DNA from: CAYUVH01 sp964448135
Lineage (GTDB): Bacteria; Verrucomicrobiota; Verrucomicrobiia; Limisphaerales; UBA8199
Reading direction: 5' to 3'
NCBI GenBank assembly: GCA_964448135.1
Contig: CAYUVH010000039.1
Span: 186,001 to 250,000, forward strand
Length of the DNA: 64,000 bases
Part shown: one piece after another, positions 33,588 to 42,459 of the stretch
Numbering within the stretch: the stretch's first letter is position 1
Layout of the letters: the number at the start of each line of letters is the position of its first letter
Notes under the pieces: model-generated
Databases searched by the model: none
What the model was told of the DNA's origin: nothing
Seen by the model: the letters and a program-made list of their open reading frames with translations, nothing else
Program-made: the position numbers and the translations under genes

Positions 33588-34760
33588 CTATTTCTTCCTC
33601 CGTGCATCCAACTCCGGAATCCTCATCAACTTTTCCCCCGCCGCCAGCAGCGTCTCCTCCTTCTTCGCGAAGTGAAACCGGATGAACCGGTGCTCCGGCT
33701 CGCGAAAGAAACTCGACCCCGGCACACCCGCCACGCCCACCTCGCGCACAAACCACTCCGCCGCGTCCGTGTCATTCGCAAAGCCCAGCGCCGAAATATC
33801 CACCATCACGTAATAGGCCCCCTGCGGCTCGGTGTATTTCAACCCCGCCCGCCGCAGACAATCCAGGAACACCGTCCGCTTCTTTCCGTACATCTCGCGC
33901 AGCCCCGCGTAATAGCTCGCCGGCAATTCCAGCCCCGCGATCGCCGCCTCCTGCAACGGCGCCGCCGCCCCCACCGTCAGGAAATCATGCACCTTCCGCG
34001 CCTGCGCTATGATCTCCGGCGACGCCATCACATACCCCAGCCGCCAGCCCGTGATCGAATAGGTCTTCGAAAGCGAATTGCACGTGATCACCCGCCCAAA
34101 GGCCCCCGGCAGCGCCGAGCAATACACATGCTCATGCGGCGGATAGACGATGTGCTCGTACGGTTCATCCATGATCACGAACGAATCATGCTTCTCCGCC
34201 AGCCGCAAAATCTCCATTAACTCCGCCCGCGTGAAAACCTTCCCCGTCGGGTTCGAGGGATTGCAAACAATGATCGCCTTCGGCTTCTGCGCGAACGCCG
34301 CCGCCAGTTCCGCCGGATCGAATGTGAAATCCGGCGCGCGCAACGGAACATAAATCGGCCGCGCTCCCGACAAAATCGCGTCCGCCGCGTAGTTCTCATA
34401 AAACGGCGAAAACACGATCACCGAGTCGCCCGGGTTGCACGCCGTCATCATCGCCACCATCATCGCCTCCGTGCTCCCGCACGTGACCACCAAATGCTCA
34501 TCCGGGTCCACGGCCTCCCCGGTGAAATTCCCGATCTTCCGCGCCAGCGCCTGCCGGAAACGCGGCGCGCCCCACGTCACCGCATACTGATGGAATGATC
34601 CGCGCGTCGCCCGCTCCAATGCCGCGAGCAATTGCTCCGGCGGATCAAAATCCGGGAATCCCTGCGCCAGGTTGATGGCGTTGTGCTTGTTCGCCAGCCG
34701 CGTCATTCCGCGAATGACGGACTCGGAGAACTCTGCAAGTCGGGTGGCGGGCTTTGGCAT
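33588..34760 (-). CDS. Class I/II PLP-dependent aminotransferase
   Basis: The 390-residue protein has NLAQGFPDFDPPEQLL at the N-terminus, CNPSNPTGKVFTR, DEPYEHIVY, the PLP lysine in SLSKTYSITGWRLGY, and the substrate-carboxylate arginine region HRFIRFHFAKKEETL. It resembles the kynurenine/methionine aminotransferase branch (YbdL-like), judged by the AINLAQGFP start and the SITGWR context. It transfers amino groups between an amino acid and a keto acid in the cytoplasm. The specific substrate cannot be fixed from sequence. Monocistronic by layout. Confidence 0.87.
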   Translation of the reverse strand: MPKPATRLAEFSESVIRGMTRLANKHNAINLAQGFPDFDPPEQLLAALERATRGSFHQYAVTWGAPRFRQALARKIGNFTGEAVDPDEHLVVTCGSTEAMMVAMMTACNPGDSVIVFSPFYENYAADAILSGARPIYVPLRAPDFTFDPAELAAAFAQKPKAIIVCNPSNPTGKVFTRAELMEILRLAEKHDSFVIMDEPYEHIVYPPHEHVYCSALPGAFGRVITCNSLSKTYSITGWRLGYVMASPEIIAQARKVHDFLTVGAAAPLQEAAIAGLELPASYYAGLREMYGKKRTVFLDCLRRAGLKYTEPQGAYYVMVDISALGFANDTDAAEWFVREVGVAGVPGSSFFREPEHRFIRFHFAKKEETLLAAGEKLMRIPELDARRKK

Positions 34761-34833
34761 CGCGCAAATAAGTGCGCGCTGTTCTACCCAATTCCGCCGT
34801 CCGGCTTCAAGCCGCGAGTTTTTGTCCCGCCGT

Positions 34834-35343
34834 TCAATTTGCCCCGCAGCCGGACGCGCTCACCGCCGGGGCGTGTCGTTGCATCGCCCACAATTCAATC
34901 AACTGCGTGCGGGTGGCCTGCAATCGCTGCAATATGATTCCGGACACGCGGGCATACAATTCCTTTCCAAAATCGCGGTTAACCTGCGCCTGCAGGCGAA
35001 GCATGGCCGCCGAAAACGAGAGCACTTCCGTCAGCGCGCGGGTCGTGGCGGTAAACTGCCAGCGCTGGGGCGGAAAGAGCCAGGACCATCCCAGCGCATC
35101 CCCTGCCCCCAGATTCTGCACGATCGCCCGGCCCCCGCCGGGCACTGCCGCCTCCAGCGCCACGCTCCCGCTGATGATCAGGTAGAAGTGGTCCGCTTCG
35201 CCACCTTGATTGAAAATTTGCTGGTGGGCGGCGAAGCCCCGCAACGAGGCGCATGACTGAAAGTAGTAACGAGATTCGGGGTCCAGGCCGGGAAAGAACG
35301 GATGGTTCCCGACGAGAGTTTCCAGCGCATCAGGGGATTGCAT
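34834..35343 (-). CDS. Cyclic-nucleotide-binding domain protein without DNA-binding domain
   Basis: The 169-residue protein is a single Crp-like beta-roll (FNQGGEADHFYLIISGSVAL, GDALGWSWLFPP) followed by a C-helix and a short tail. The helix-turn-helix of Crp/Fnr proteins is missing, so it cannot act as a classical regulator; it may sense a ligand and bind a partner. It starts 30 bases after a universal stress protein gene on the same strand, so the two are probably co-expressed. Confidence 0.8.
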   Translation of the reverse strand: MQSPDALETLVGNHPFFPGLDPESRYYFQSCASLRGFAAHQQIFNQGGEADHFYLIISGSVALEAAVPGGGRAIVQNLGAGDALGWSWLFPPQRWQFTATTRALTEVLSFSAAMLRLQAQVNRDFGKELYARVSGIILQRLQATRTQLIELWAMQRHAPAVSASGCGAN

Positions 35344-35373
35344 AGCGGTGTGTTTCTCATGGCAGGTTCAGGT

Positions 35374-35931
35374 TTATTTTCCGGAAGCAACTGATAACGC
35401 CGGCACAAAATCGCGCTCGCACTCGCGCACGATCAGTACCGGACAGCCCGCATAGCGGACAACCTTTTCCGCCGTGCTGCCCAGCAACATATGCGCCACC
35501 CCGCGATGACCGCGCGTCGAAATGAGAATCAGGTCCACTTCCAGTTCCGCCGCCGCCTTTACAATCTCCGTGCAGGGGCTGCCGGATCGCAGCAAGGCGT
35601 GGCATTCCGTCGTGTCGCTCACGTTGGCGCGCAACACTTCCAGCGCCTCCGCGCTCTCGCGCAGCGGCATGATGCTCACCGGCCCCAGCTCCGGCACGGC
35701 CGCCAACGGCTCGGCCACATGGAGCAGATGGAGCTCGGCGTTAAATTGATGCGCAAAGGCGACGGCGTAATGCACCGCCTTCATCGCGCAGTCCGAAAAA
35801 TCCACCGGGACGAGAATTTTTTGGATCCGGAACGGCGGGGCCGGCAGAACGCAGGCGGAAGCAAATGGATTTTCGGCGGTCTGGCTGGACGCCATCACGC
35901 CGCCCGGGGAATTGGCATATTGGTTGGTCAT
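35374..35931 (-). CDS. Universal stress protein
   Basis: The 185-residue protein has a 35-residue N-terminal extension before the UspA fold (KILVPVDFSDCAMKAVHYAVAFA). The ATP-binding loop ISTRGHRGVAHMLLGSTAEKV indicates the nucleotide-binding class. It is cytoplasmic and linked to stress survival in general terms. It is first of a two-gene unit with a cNMP-binding protein. Confidence 0.87.
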   Translation of the reverse strand: MTNQYANSPGGVMASSQTAENPFASACVLPAPPFRIQKILVPVDFSDCAMKAVHYAVAFAHQFNAELHLLHVAEPLAAVPELGPVSIMPLRESAEALEVLRANVSDTTECHALLRSGSPCTEIVKAAAELEVDLILISTRGHRGVAHMLLGSTAEKVVRYAGCPVLIVRECERDFVPALSVASGK

Positions 35932-36103
35932 AGAATCGTCAGGTTGGACTTTTGGCTCGTCATTGCCCGGGGCGACCTTGTGTGCAGCCGCCCCTGATTA
36001 AATGACAACCCGCTCAAGGATTTTCGCCGGACTGAATTTGGTGAACATTCACCCTATTTTGGCTCCGCTTGACCCGCATCGCCTGCGCCGTTAGCGTGCG
36101 CCG

Positions 36104-37039
36104 GTGCGCTTGCGTGCTGCTTTTCCCAAATCCCTCCTCGGCTTCGGACTGACCTTGTGGTGCGGCCTTCTCTTCGCCGCGGATCTTGAAGTTGCGCGGA
36201 GTCCGGGTGGCGCTCAAAAGGATTCCACCCGCAACCCGGCCAACGTCCTCTTCGACAAAACCGGTGTCCTCGTTAACTCCGCCGCGGCCCTGCCGGTTGA
36301 CCACTTCGCCCCCAACTTCAAGCTCGCCCGCATCGCCTGGATCGCTCTGCAAATCGACAACGGCGGCAAACCGCGCACCGACAACCTCGAAGCTCTTCAA
36401 AAAGGCTGGGCGGACCGCTGGCGCGCCGCCGGCTTCAAAGTCGGCTTCTGGGGCTGCCCGCGCGGAGTCGCCAAACACGGGGAGCAATCCGCCGTGAACG
36501 ACGCCATCCCCAATGTCCAGGCCGATGCCGCACTCGGCGCGGAACTCACCGCCAAATACCATGGCGATTTCTACATCGCCGACTGCGAAGACTCCTTCCA
36601 AAGCTACAATCCCAAAGACCCGACCCCGACGCTCAACCGCGTCTATGTCGAGGCGTTCAAACGCGCCGCCGAGACGAACGGCATCGCCAGACTGCCGCGC
36701 GCCCTTTCCAGCGAAGGCCGCGTTGCGCTCGACATGCAGCCGTGGATCCAGGGCGGCTGGGACGCCCTGCCGCAGGCCTATTGGAATGCCTACGCGGTTT
36801 ATCAACCGAGCAAGTGCGTGGATTTCTACGTCCACGACGCGAAATGGCCCATCGGCCGCGTGCACCCCACCATCGGCACGTTCACCAGCGAAGGCGAAAA
36901 GCGCACCGTCACCCTTCAGGAATACGCCGCCGACCTCAAAACCCGCCCCACCACCGGCTTCTCCTTCTACCTCCCTGAGTCCTACCTCAAGGACAACACG
37001 AGCGATTACCAGCAACTCCGCTCCATGAGCACCGAGTAA
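36104..37039 (+). CDS. Secreted protein of unknown function, possible TIM-barrel fold
   Basis: The 311-residue protein starts at a GTG and has a signal peptide (about 1-26, ending CGLLFAAD). The mature part alternates hydrophobic strands and helices: ARIAWIALQIDNGGKP, FKVGFWGCPRG, HGDFYIADCEDSFQSYNP, DMQPWIQGGWDALPQAYWNAYAVYQPS and TIGTFTSEGEKRTVTLQEYAADL. This recalls glycoside-hydrolase-like barrels, but I cannot place it in a family or name catalytic residues. It is convergent with the hybrid kinase gene seven bases away. Confidence 0.6.
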   Translation: MRLRAAFPKSLLGFGLTLWCGLLFAADLEVARSPGGAQKDSTRNPANVLFDKTGVLVNSAAALPVDHFAPNFKLARIAWIALQIDNGGKPRTDNLEALQKGWADRWRAAGFKVGFWGCPRGVAKHGEQSAVNDAIPNVQADAALGAELTAKYHGDFYIADCEDSFQSYNPKDPTPTLNRVYVEAFKRAAETNGIARLPRALSSEGRVALDMQPWIQGGWDALPQAYWNAYAVYQPSKCVDFYVHDAKWPIGRVHPTIGTFTSEGEKRTVTLQEYAADLKTRPTTGFSFYLPESYLKDNTSDYQQLRSMSTE

Positions 37040-37046
37040 CTGCGGC

Positions 37047-39425
37047 TCAATCCGACTGCAGCGCGAGTTGCAGTGCCTTCTCCAAATCCTGCGTCCGCAC
37101 CGGCTTCGTCAGGTGCGCCACGAATCCCGAGGCCAGGCTGCGCTGCACGTCCTCTTGCATGCCGTAGCCGGTCAGTGCGATGCCCTTCAGGCCAAACCGG
37201 CTGGAAAGCTGGCTCATCAGTTCGTGGCCACTGCGATCGGGCAGCCCGATGTCCGAAATCACCACGTCAAATTTCTGTGGCCCCGCCAGCTCCAGCGCCT
37301 CCGCCACCGAACTGGCCAGCACCACCCGGCAACCCCGCCGGGCCAGCAATTGCGACAGCGCGTGCCGGGTGGCCTCGTGATCGTCCACGAGCAAAATCCT
37401 CACGCCCGCCGTGGGGATTTTTGCCCGCGCCCGCGCATCCGGCGCGGCCGGCGACCACGTCGCTTCGGTTGCTGCCTGCCGTGTCAAGGGCAGCTCGATG
37501 ATGAAAGTGGAGCCCCGGCCCAGGCCGGGACTCCTCGCCGTGATGCCCCCCGCATGCATCTCGATGAGCCGGTGCGAAATGTTCAAGCCGAGGCCCAGCC
37601 CGCCGAATCGCCGCTCCTCTGTTTCCAGGTGATTGCCCTGCGCAAACGGCTGAAAGATCCGTTCTAACTCATCCGCCGCCAGGCCGATCCCGGTGTCCGT
37701 GATCCGGAATATCACGCGCTCGGCCGTCACCACCGAATTCACGGAAATCCGGCCGTGTTCGGGCGTGAATTTGATCGCGTTTCTCAGCACGTTCCAGAAG
37801 GCCTGTTTCAACCGCACCGCGTCCGCCCTCATTATCGGCTGCCCGGCCGCCAGGTTCACGCTGAGCGTCAGCCCCTTGCGCTTGATGTCGGCCTGCACCG
37901 TCTGGATGGCTTCCTCCATAACGGTATGCACATTCACTACCTCGGTCCGTAGTGACATCTTGCCGTGCGTAATGCTCGTGACATCCAGCAGATCGTCAAT
38001 CAGCCGGGCTTCCAGTTCCACGTTGTCGCGCACCACTCCGAATTGCGCGCGGACCTCCGCGGGCAGGGCCGCATTCTCCGTCGCTTCACTCGCCACCAGC
38101 AGCACCGGGTTCAAAGGCGTGCGCAATTCGTGGGACAGAATCGCCAGAAAATCGTCCTTCGCTCGGTTCGCCATTTCCGCCTGCTGCCGCGCCTCCTTCT
38201 CCCGCTGCAGGCTTTCGTCCAGCTTCAACTGCACCCGCCGGCGCTCCGTGATGTCCCGCGCAATCTTGGATGCCCCGACAATCTTTCCCGAGGTATCTTT
38301 CACCGGCGAAATCGTCAGCGAGATCTCGATCAACCGCCCGTCCTTCGCCCGGCGGATCGTCTCAAAATGCTCGATCCGCTCCCCGCGCTTGATTCGCTCG
38401 ATGATATGCGCTTCCTCGTTCTGGTGGTCGGGCGGAATCAGCATCATGATGGACTGGCCGATCAATTCCTCCGGGCGGTAACCAAACAAACGCACCGCCG
38501 CCTGGTTGCAACTGATGATCCGGCCGTCCAGGTTCTTCCCGATGATCGCATCCACCGATGACTCCACGATCGCCGCCAGCCAATGCGTGCTCTGTTCCGT
38601 GTCCTTGCGTTCCGTGATGTCTTCGATCGAAAGAAATATCAACGGCGCCACCCCGGCCTTCTGTTCCAGGCGCCGGCCGTTCAACAGCATGATCCGCCGC
38701 CCGATGCCGGGAAACACCCGGGTAATCTCCACGTCGTTTACCGCCACCCCCTCGGATAATATCCGCTCCAACTGCCGCCGGAGTTCGGGATTATCCCACT
38801 GTCCGTTGCCCAGCTCGTAAATCAGCCGGCCCTCCGTCTCCGCGGCCGGAACTTGGAACAGTTTATAAAAGGCTTCATTCGCGGAATTGACGCTCAGATC
38901 GGGTTTCAACACCAGCACGGGCGAGCGCACCGTCGCCATGATCGAATTGACGTAGTCCAGAATCCCCTCGTGCGAGCGCTTGAGCTCGTCAATGTTCGAA
39001 AACGAGATGATCACCCCTTCGGGGGAATTCCCCGCCGTGCAGTGAGGATCAAAGTGCAGGGCGAACCATCGTCCGTCGCTGTGGCGCATTTCCACATCCC
39101 GGGGCTGCACACTCTCGCTGACCGTCGCCGTCAGTTGCTCCAACCCGCCGAAAACGCCCAGGCCGCCGATCGCGCCGATGCGTTGTCCCACGGCCGTGGA
39201 TTCCAGATGAAAAAAACGCTGCGCCGCCGCGTTAAAGCTCCGTAGCCTCAAGTCGCAGTTGAATACTAAAACGGGAATACGCACGGAGTTAAGTGGGTGA
39301 GCCGGCTCATGGAGCCATTCGAATCCCAATTCCCCGTGCCCGGAGCGTTCCACCCCTTCGCTTCGTTCGCACCCTGACGCGGCGAAAACTTCTGCTTTCG
39401 CTGAATCTTTGGCGCGTGGTCGCAT
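37047..39425 (-). CDS. Cytoplasmic hybrid histidine kinase (PAS repeats-HisKA-HATPase-REC)
   Basis: The protein is up to 792 residues with no membrane helix. Three PAS domains (about 45-150, 160-275 and 285-410, the last with RIISCNQAAVRLFGYRPEELIGQSIMMLIPP) precede the phosphoacceptor region FLAILSHELRTPLNPV, the ATPase boxes (WNVLRNAIKFTPE, FRITDTGIGLAADE, GGLGLGLNISH) and a C-terminal receiver (VVISDIGLPDRSG). It should sense an intracellular signal and pass phosphate along its own receiver. No separate response regulator is adjacent. The first 45 residues are unconserved; the real start could be a later GTG near VRIPVLVF. Confidence 0.88.
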   Translation of the reverse strand: MRPRAKDSAKAEVFAASGCERSEGVERSGHGELGFEWLHEPAHPLNSVRIPVLVFNCDLRLRSFNAAAQRFFHLESTAVGQRIGAIGGLGVFGGLEQLTATVSESVQPRDVEMRHSDGRWFALHFDPHCTAGNSPEGVIISFSNIDELKRSHEGILDYVNSIMATVRSPVLVLKPDLSVNSANEAFYKLFQVPAAETEGRLIYELGNGQWDNPELRRQLERILSEGVAVNDVEITRVFPGIGRRIMLLNGRRLEQKAGVAPLIFLSIEDITERKDTEQSTHWLAAIVESSVDAIIGKNLDGRIISCNQAAVRLFGYRPEELIGQSIMMLIPPDHQNEEAHIIERIKRGERIEHFETIRRAKDGRLIEISLTISPVKDTSGKIVGASKIARDITERRRVQLKLDESLQREKEARQQAEMANRAKDDFLAILSHELRTPLNPVLLVASEATENAALPAEVRAQFGVVRDNVELEARLIDDLLDVTSITHGKMSLRTEVVNVHTVMEEAIQTVQADIKRKGLTLSVNLAAGQPIMRADAVRLKQAFWNVLRNAIKFTPEHGRISVNSVVTAERVIFRITDTGIGLAADELERIFQPFAQGNHLETEERRFGGLGLGLNISHRLIEMHAGGITARSPGLGRGSTFIIELPLTRQAATEATWSPAAPDARARAKIPTAGVRILLVDDHEATRHALSQLLARRGCRVVLASSVAEALELAGPQKFDVVISDIGLPDRSGHELMSQLSSRFGLKGIALTGYGMQEDVQRSLASGFVAHLTKPVRTQDLEKALQLALQSD

Positions 39426-39730
39426 GAGTGGGAAAGTAGTTTCGCGGTTTGGCGTTGATTTGTCATTGGGTAGTAAACCCTACGTATCCACCGCCATTTC
39501 GTTGTCGGTCATCCGCCGCCCCGCCGTCGGGGCCAAGGTTGATGCGTAAGTTATTACCCTCCTGTCAGCACCCACTGCTCCAAACCGCAATTCGGCACTA
39601 TGCTCAGCAAAGGCGTGAATAGGCTGCCTTCCAGCGAGGCAAATTGCCGCCTCCCGCCCGAAGGTCTTGCAATTTGCGCGTTCTCCGGCATTCCCGGCCC
39701 CGACGCGAATCCGAAGTGGGGTCCCATTTA

Positions 39731-39760
39731 TACCTTTACATACCTTGACATACCTTGACG
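39731..39760. repeat. Three tandem copies of a 10-bp unit (TACCTTGACA)
   Basis: TACCTTTACA, TACCTTGACA and TACCTTGACG follow each other exactly. It is one of three 10-base periodic arrays in the window. Confidence 0.8.
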
Positions 39761-39803
39761 GGGGTTGAGTTTTGTTTGCCGGGTGGGGCCTCATGTGCAA
39801 AAG

Positions 39804-39891
39804 AACCAAGCTCCAAGGACCAAGCATCCGCCTTCGCGAGGACGCTTCGGCGCGACAAGCCAGAGAAGCTCCAAGCACCAAGCTCCACTTG
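39804..39891. repeat. Heptanucleotide blocks (CCAAGCT type)
   Basis: CCAAGCT, CCAAGGA, CCAAGCA, then about 37 bases containing CTTCGCGAGGACGCTTCGG, then CCAAGCA, CCAAGCT, CCACTTG. It is the reverse-complement family of the array at 33521-33573. The middle segment looks like another dispersed element. Confidence 0.78.
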
Positions 39892-39937
39892 TCCGAATCC
39901 GTAAAAGACCGTAAATCAAGGGGCTTTTGAATGCGCT

Positions 39938-39991
39938 GCGGCTTATAAAGCCGCGCTCCGGGATTGTGGGAAGCAGCGCTCCGGGCTGCTT
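39938..39991. repeat. REP-like doublet of hairpins
   Basis: Hairpin 1 has arms GCGGCTT and AAGCCGC around ATA (39938-39954); hairpin 2 has arms AAGCAGC and GCTGCTT (39971-39991). Each contains or is followed by GCGCTCCGGG. The paired layout is like bacterial REP/BIME elements. Confidence 0.7.
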
Positions 39992-40056
39992 TGTGTAACG
40001 CCCGTCGGGGGATACGACGCGGCAAGCCCGTCGTCGCTCGGCTATGACGCGGTGAA

Positions 40057-40722
40057 TTAGATGAGACAGGCTGGATCGTCATATTGAGGGTCCTCAAGTT
40101 CAAGGAGGGGCAGAACGGCGTCGCCGAAGGCTTGATAGCGCATCAGGTCAATTTTGTCTTTGAGCGTGACCGGGTTGTCTGCGCTGGCCTTTTGCGGTGC
40201 AGGCCCGAGCTTGTTTGTGTGGAGGGCCATGGCGCGGGTGAGTTCGTGGCGCTCCCGGGCGAGCCGTCCGCGGGCGACCAAGCGTTCACTGCGGCGGAGC
40301 GCGAGGACGTCACGGGAGAGTTTATGGAGGCGCTTGATTTCGGCCTCGGAATCTTGAGCCGGAGCATCGGCGACCGCCTGGGCGAGGGCGAGGTAACGGA
40401 AACCCAGCCACTGGGCCAGAGCGTCGGTGATGGATTCGGGACTGGAGTTTTTGACACCGGCTTGCGCGGCGGAGAGGGTTTTAGCGAACTGGATGGCGTC
40501 GCGGCGCATCTGCCAACCGTGGAAGCAGTGCTTTTTGTAATCGAAGAGATTTTGTTTCGAGATGGACCGGCCGCCGAAGCGGGCTGCGAGGCGGGTTTTG
40601 ACGTCGGGATGAGCGTTGAGCCAGGCCAGGATGGTTTCGGTGGGTTCGGCCTGGTCGAGGCGCTGGTTGATTTCTTCGCGAAGTTGGGCGGGTAAGCGGG
40701 AGATTTTTCCGGGATTGCTCAT
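40057..40722 (-). CDS. Mu gp27-like phage protein (orphan)
   Basis: The 221-residue protein starts GKISRLPAQLREEINQRL and contains SISKQNLFDYKKHCFHGW, matching the general plan of Mu gp27-family proteins: an N-terminal helix-turn-helix-like part and a long helical C-terminus. In Mu-like phages gp27 lies just before the large terminase gp28 and is thought to belong to DNA packaging. Here too it is followed by a gp28-like gene, with a heptamer array filling the gap. No other phage genes are present. No Shine-Dalgarno sequence is visible before its ATG. Confidence 0.65.
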   Translation of the reverse strand: MSNPGKISRLPAQLREEINQRLDQAEPTETILAWLNAHPDVKTRLAARFGGRSISKQNLFDYKKHCFHGWQMRRDAIQFAKTLSAAQAGVKNSSPESITDALAQWLGFRYLALAQAVADAPAQDSEAEIKRLHKLSRDVLALRRSERLVARGRLARERHELTRAMALHTNKLGPAPQKASADNPVTLKDKIDLMRYQAFGDAVLPLLELEDPQYDDPACLI

Positions 40723-40732
40723 ATTGTTAAAA

Positions 40733-40776
40733 GGTTGAGGGTTGAAGGTTGAGAGTTGAGGGTTTTGAGATTTGAG
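40733..40776. repeat. Heptanucleotide array (GGTTGAG type)
   Basis: GGTTGAG, GGTTGAA, GGTTGAG, AGTTGAG, then a 9-base GGTTTTGAG and ATTTGAG. It fills the gap between the two phage-like genes, from 11 bases upstream of the gp27 start to 4 bases past the gp28 stop. The same sequence recurs inside the gp28 coding region at 42051. Confidence 0.88.
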
Positions 40777-40779
40777 CGC

Positions 40780-42459
40780 TCAGCCTATTACGCTGCGGTC
40801 GCGGCGGGCGGCGAGGATGGCGGCGCGGCGGCCGGAGGGCGGGATAAACCTTAATACCGGGGCTTGGGTGCGGGCGGCGCGGACGGCGAGGGCGAGGCTC
40901 CAGAAGTGGTCGGCGTGGCCGGTTTCGTCGCGGGTGGCGGCGATGCTCACGTGGCCGCCAGGACTGGTGATCTTGCCGGGTTTGGCCAAGTCTTCGCGCA
41001 GGTGCGGGTCGGCGGGGATTTCAAGGGAACGGTCCTCGAAGCATTCGAGGAGATCGGTGGCCATGATTTCGGTGACGCGAGCGGTGCCGCCTGGGGAGCC
41101 GTCGTAGCGAAGGCGCCCGGTGACGGGCTCGGTGCTGGAGAAATGTACGCCGTGGATGCGGCAGGAACCGAAGTCCTCCTGCAAAAACTCGACGAGGCCA
41201 AGGCCGAGGCCGGTCATATCGCCGGCGAAGACGCGGAAGTTGGGGAGGCGGCAGACTTTTTCGAGTTCGATTTTTTGAGCGGGAAGACGAAGGCCATTCA
41301 TCCGCAACATGCCGATGACACGGCGGAGGGGACCGGATTTTTCGAGCACGGTGACGACGGATAGATCGCGGTGGCGGCCGATGTCGTTGCCGATGAAGAG
41401 ATCGCTCGTCGCGCGGGCCATGCGGTCGAGGCTGGCGGCGCTCCAGGATTGTTCGTCAATGGCAATGGGCGAGCGTTCGGCGGCGCTGATCAACTCGTGG
41501 GTGAGCAGGGCCATGGCTTCGTCGTTGAAGGCGCATTCGTAGTTTTGGTCGTAGGCGCGTTTGTCGAGGGCGAGGATGCGGGCGGCGGCGGGGGCGATGG
41601 GTTGGCGGGTTTTGGGATGGAAGACGGGAACGCCGAGGGCGTGGGCGGCGGTGCGGGTGATGCGGGAGACGGGGAAGCCGGATTGGGAAAGGCAGTTATG
41701 AGTGAATGAGTGAACATGAGTGCCATGAGTTGGGGGAAAGGGATGGGACGGGTGGGGCGTTGATTGCAAATTTGAAATTTCATCCCGCTCTGACCGGGAC
41801 GGGGATTTCAAAGGGTACAAGGGCGACAGGCCGGCGGCGAGGCGGTAGAACATGTTGTGGCGGCCGTTGCCGGTGCTGGCGATGCGGCAGAGGAATTCGC
41901 GGTTGGCGGAGAGGATGGGTTCGGCGGCTTCCCAAATGGCGGCGCTGTCTTCGTGGAAGGCGAATTCGTCGAGGATGAGGTCGCCGGAGAAGCCGCGGGC
42001 GGTGCGGGGATTGGCGGCGAGGACTTTGATGCGACCGGTGCGTTCGGAAAGGTTGAGGGTTGAAGGTTGAGTGTTGAGGGTGGGAGCTTTGATGGTGATG
42101 TGGCATTCCAGGCGCATGTTTTTGTAGTTGAGGTCGGGGGATTCGTCGCGGGAGACGCAGGTGGCGCCGAGGCGCTCGCAGAAGTTGGCGCACTTGAGGA
42201 TGAACTCGGCGCCGTTCTCGCGGGAGTTGGAGAGGACGGTGACCAGCCAGGATTCGTGGTCGAGGAGCTGACCGAGGAGGCGGTCCACGGCCCAAGCGGC
42301 GAGGGTGTAGCTCTTGCCGATCTGGCGGGACCAATGGAGGATGAGGATGCCGGTGGTGCGGTCGGTAAAGACGCCGCGCTGGTAGGCGCGCAAGGGGATG
42401 AGGGAACGGGCAGGCGTCCTGGCGGTTGATCTTTTGACCTCGTTTAAATTTGCATTCAT
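40780..42459 (-). CDS. Mu gp28-like terminase large subunit (orphan), with repeats inside the frame
   Basis: The protein is about 559 residues from the ATG at 42459; an ATG at 42507 is also possible. The ATPase part has the P-loop ILHWSRQIGKSYTLAAWA and the Walker B GDLILDEFAFHED. The nuclease-like part has SDLFIGNDIGRHRDLSVVTVLE and a later GDMTGLGLGLVEFL. Large terminases cut and pump phage DNA. Two low-complexity insertions interrupt it without breaking the frame. TLNTQPSTLNL comes from a GGTTGAG heptamer array, and a Pro/His/Ser/Thr-rich stretch (roughly residues 213-250) comes from a second repeat that also lies upstream of the gene. Whether it is still active is unclear. Confidence 0.7.
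   Translation of the reverse strand: MNANLNEVKRSTARTPARSLIPLRAYQRGVFTDRTTGILILHWSRQIGKSYTLAAWAVDRLLGQLLDHESWLVTVLSNSRENGAEFILKCANFCERLGATCVSRDESPDLNYKNMRLECHITIKAPTLNTQPSTLNLSERTGRIKVLAANPRTARGFSGDLILDEFAFHEDSAAIWEAAEPILSANREFLCRIASTGNGRHNMFYRLAAGLSPLYPLKSPSRSERDEISNLQSTPHPSHPFPPTHGTHVHSFTHNCLSQSGFPVSRITRTAAHALGVPVFHPKTRQPIAPAAARILALDKRAYDQNYECAFNDEAMALLTHELISAAERSPIAIDEQSWSAASLDRMARATSDLFIGNDIGRHRDLSVVTVLEKSGPLRRVIGMLRMNGLRLPAQKIELEKVCRLPNFRVFAGDMTGLGLGLVEFLQEDFGSCRIHGVHFSSTEPVTGRLRYDGSPGGTARVTEIMATDLLECFEDRSLEIPADPHLREDLAKPGKITSPGGHVSIAATRDETGHADHFWSLALAVRAARTQAPVLRFIPPSGRRAAILAARRDRSVIG
41697..41821. repeat. Composite repeat inside the gp28-like gene
   Basis: GAGTGAAT, GAGTGAACAT, GAGTGCCAT, GAGT, then about 65 bases and GACGGGGATTTCAAAGGG. 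The same two components, in the same order but closer together, lie upstream of the gene at 42641-42698. It is read in frame by the terminase as Pro/His/Ser/Thr-rich sequence. Confidence 0.75.
42051..42078. repeat. Heptanucleotide array inside the gp28-like gene
   Basis: Four units GGTTGAG, GGTTGAA, GGTTGAG, TGTTGAG. The first three are identical to the first three of the intergenic array at 40733. It encodes TLNTQPSTLNL on the minus strand, just before the conserved KVLAANPRTARGFSGD block. Confidence 0.88.

Larger units (their letters stand above)
39426..40056. other. Gene-free, repeat-rich region
   Basis: This stretch of 631 bases between the hybrid kinase and the phage-like genes has no believable gene; a long minus-strand frame here is composed of repeats. 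It contains a 10-bp tandem array, two heptamer blocks and two REP-like hairpins, listed separately. The kinase promoter should lie near the left end. Confidence 0.7.

Noticed and set aside
39480..40103. A 207-codon minus-strand frame between the hybrid kinase and the gp27-like gene
   Set aside because: It is built from 10-bp, 7-bp and hairpin repeats and overlaps the gp27-like stop; no conserved protein sequence.
40733..42078. Diversity-generating retroelement (template and variable repeat)
   Set aside because: The shared repeats are simple periodic DNA, show no adenine-directed changes, and no reverse transcriptase gene is present.
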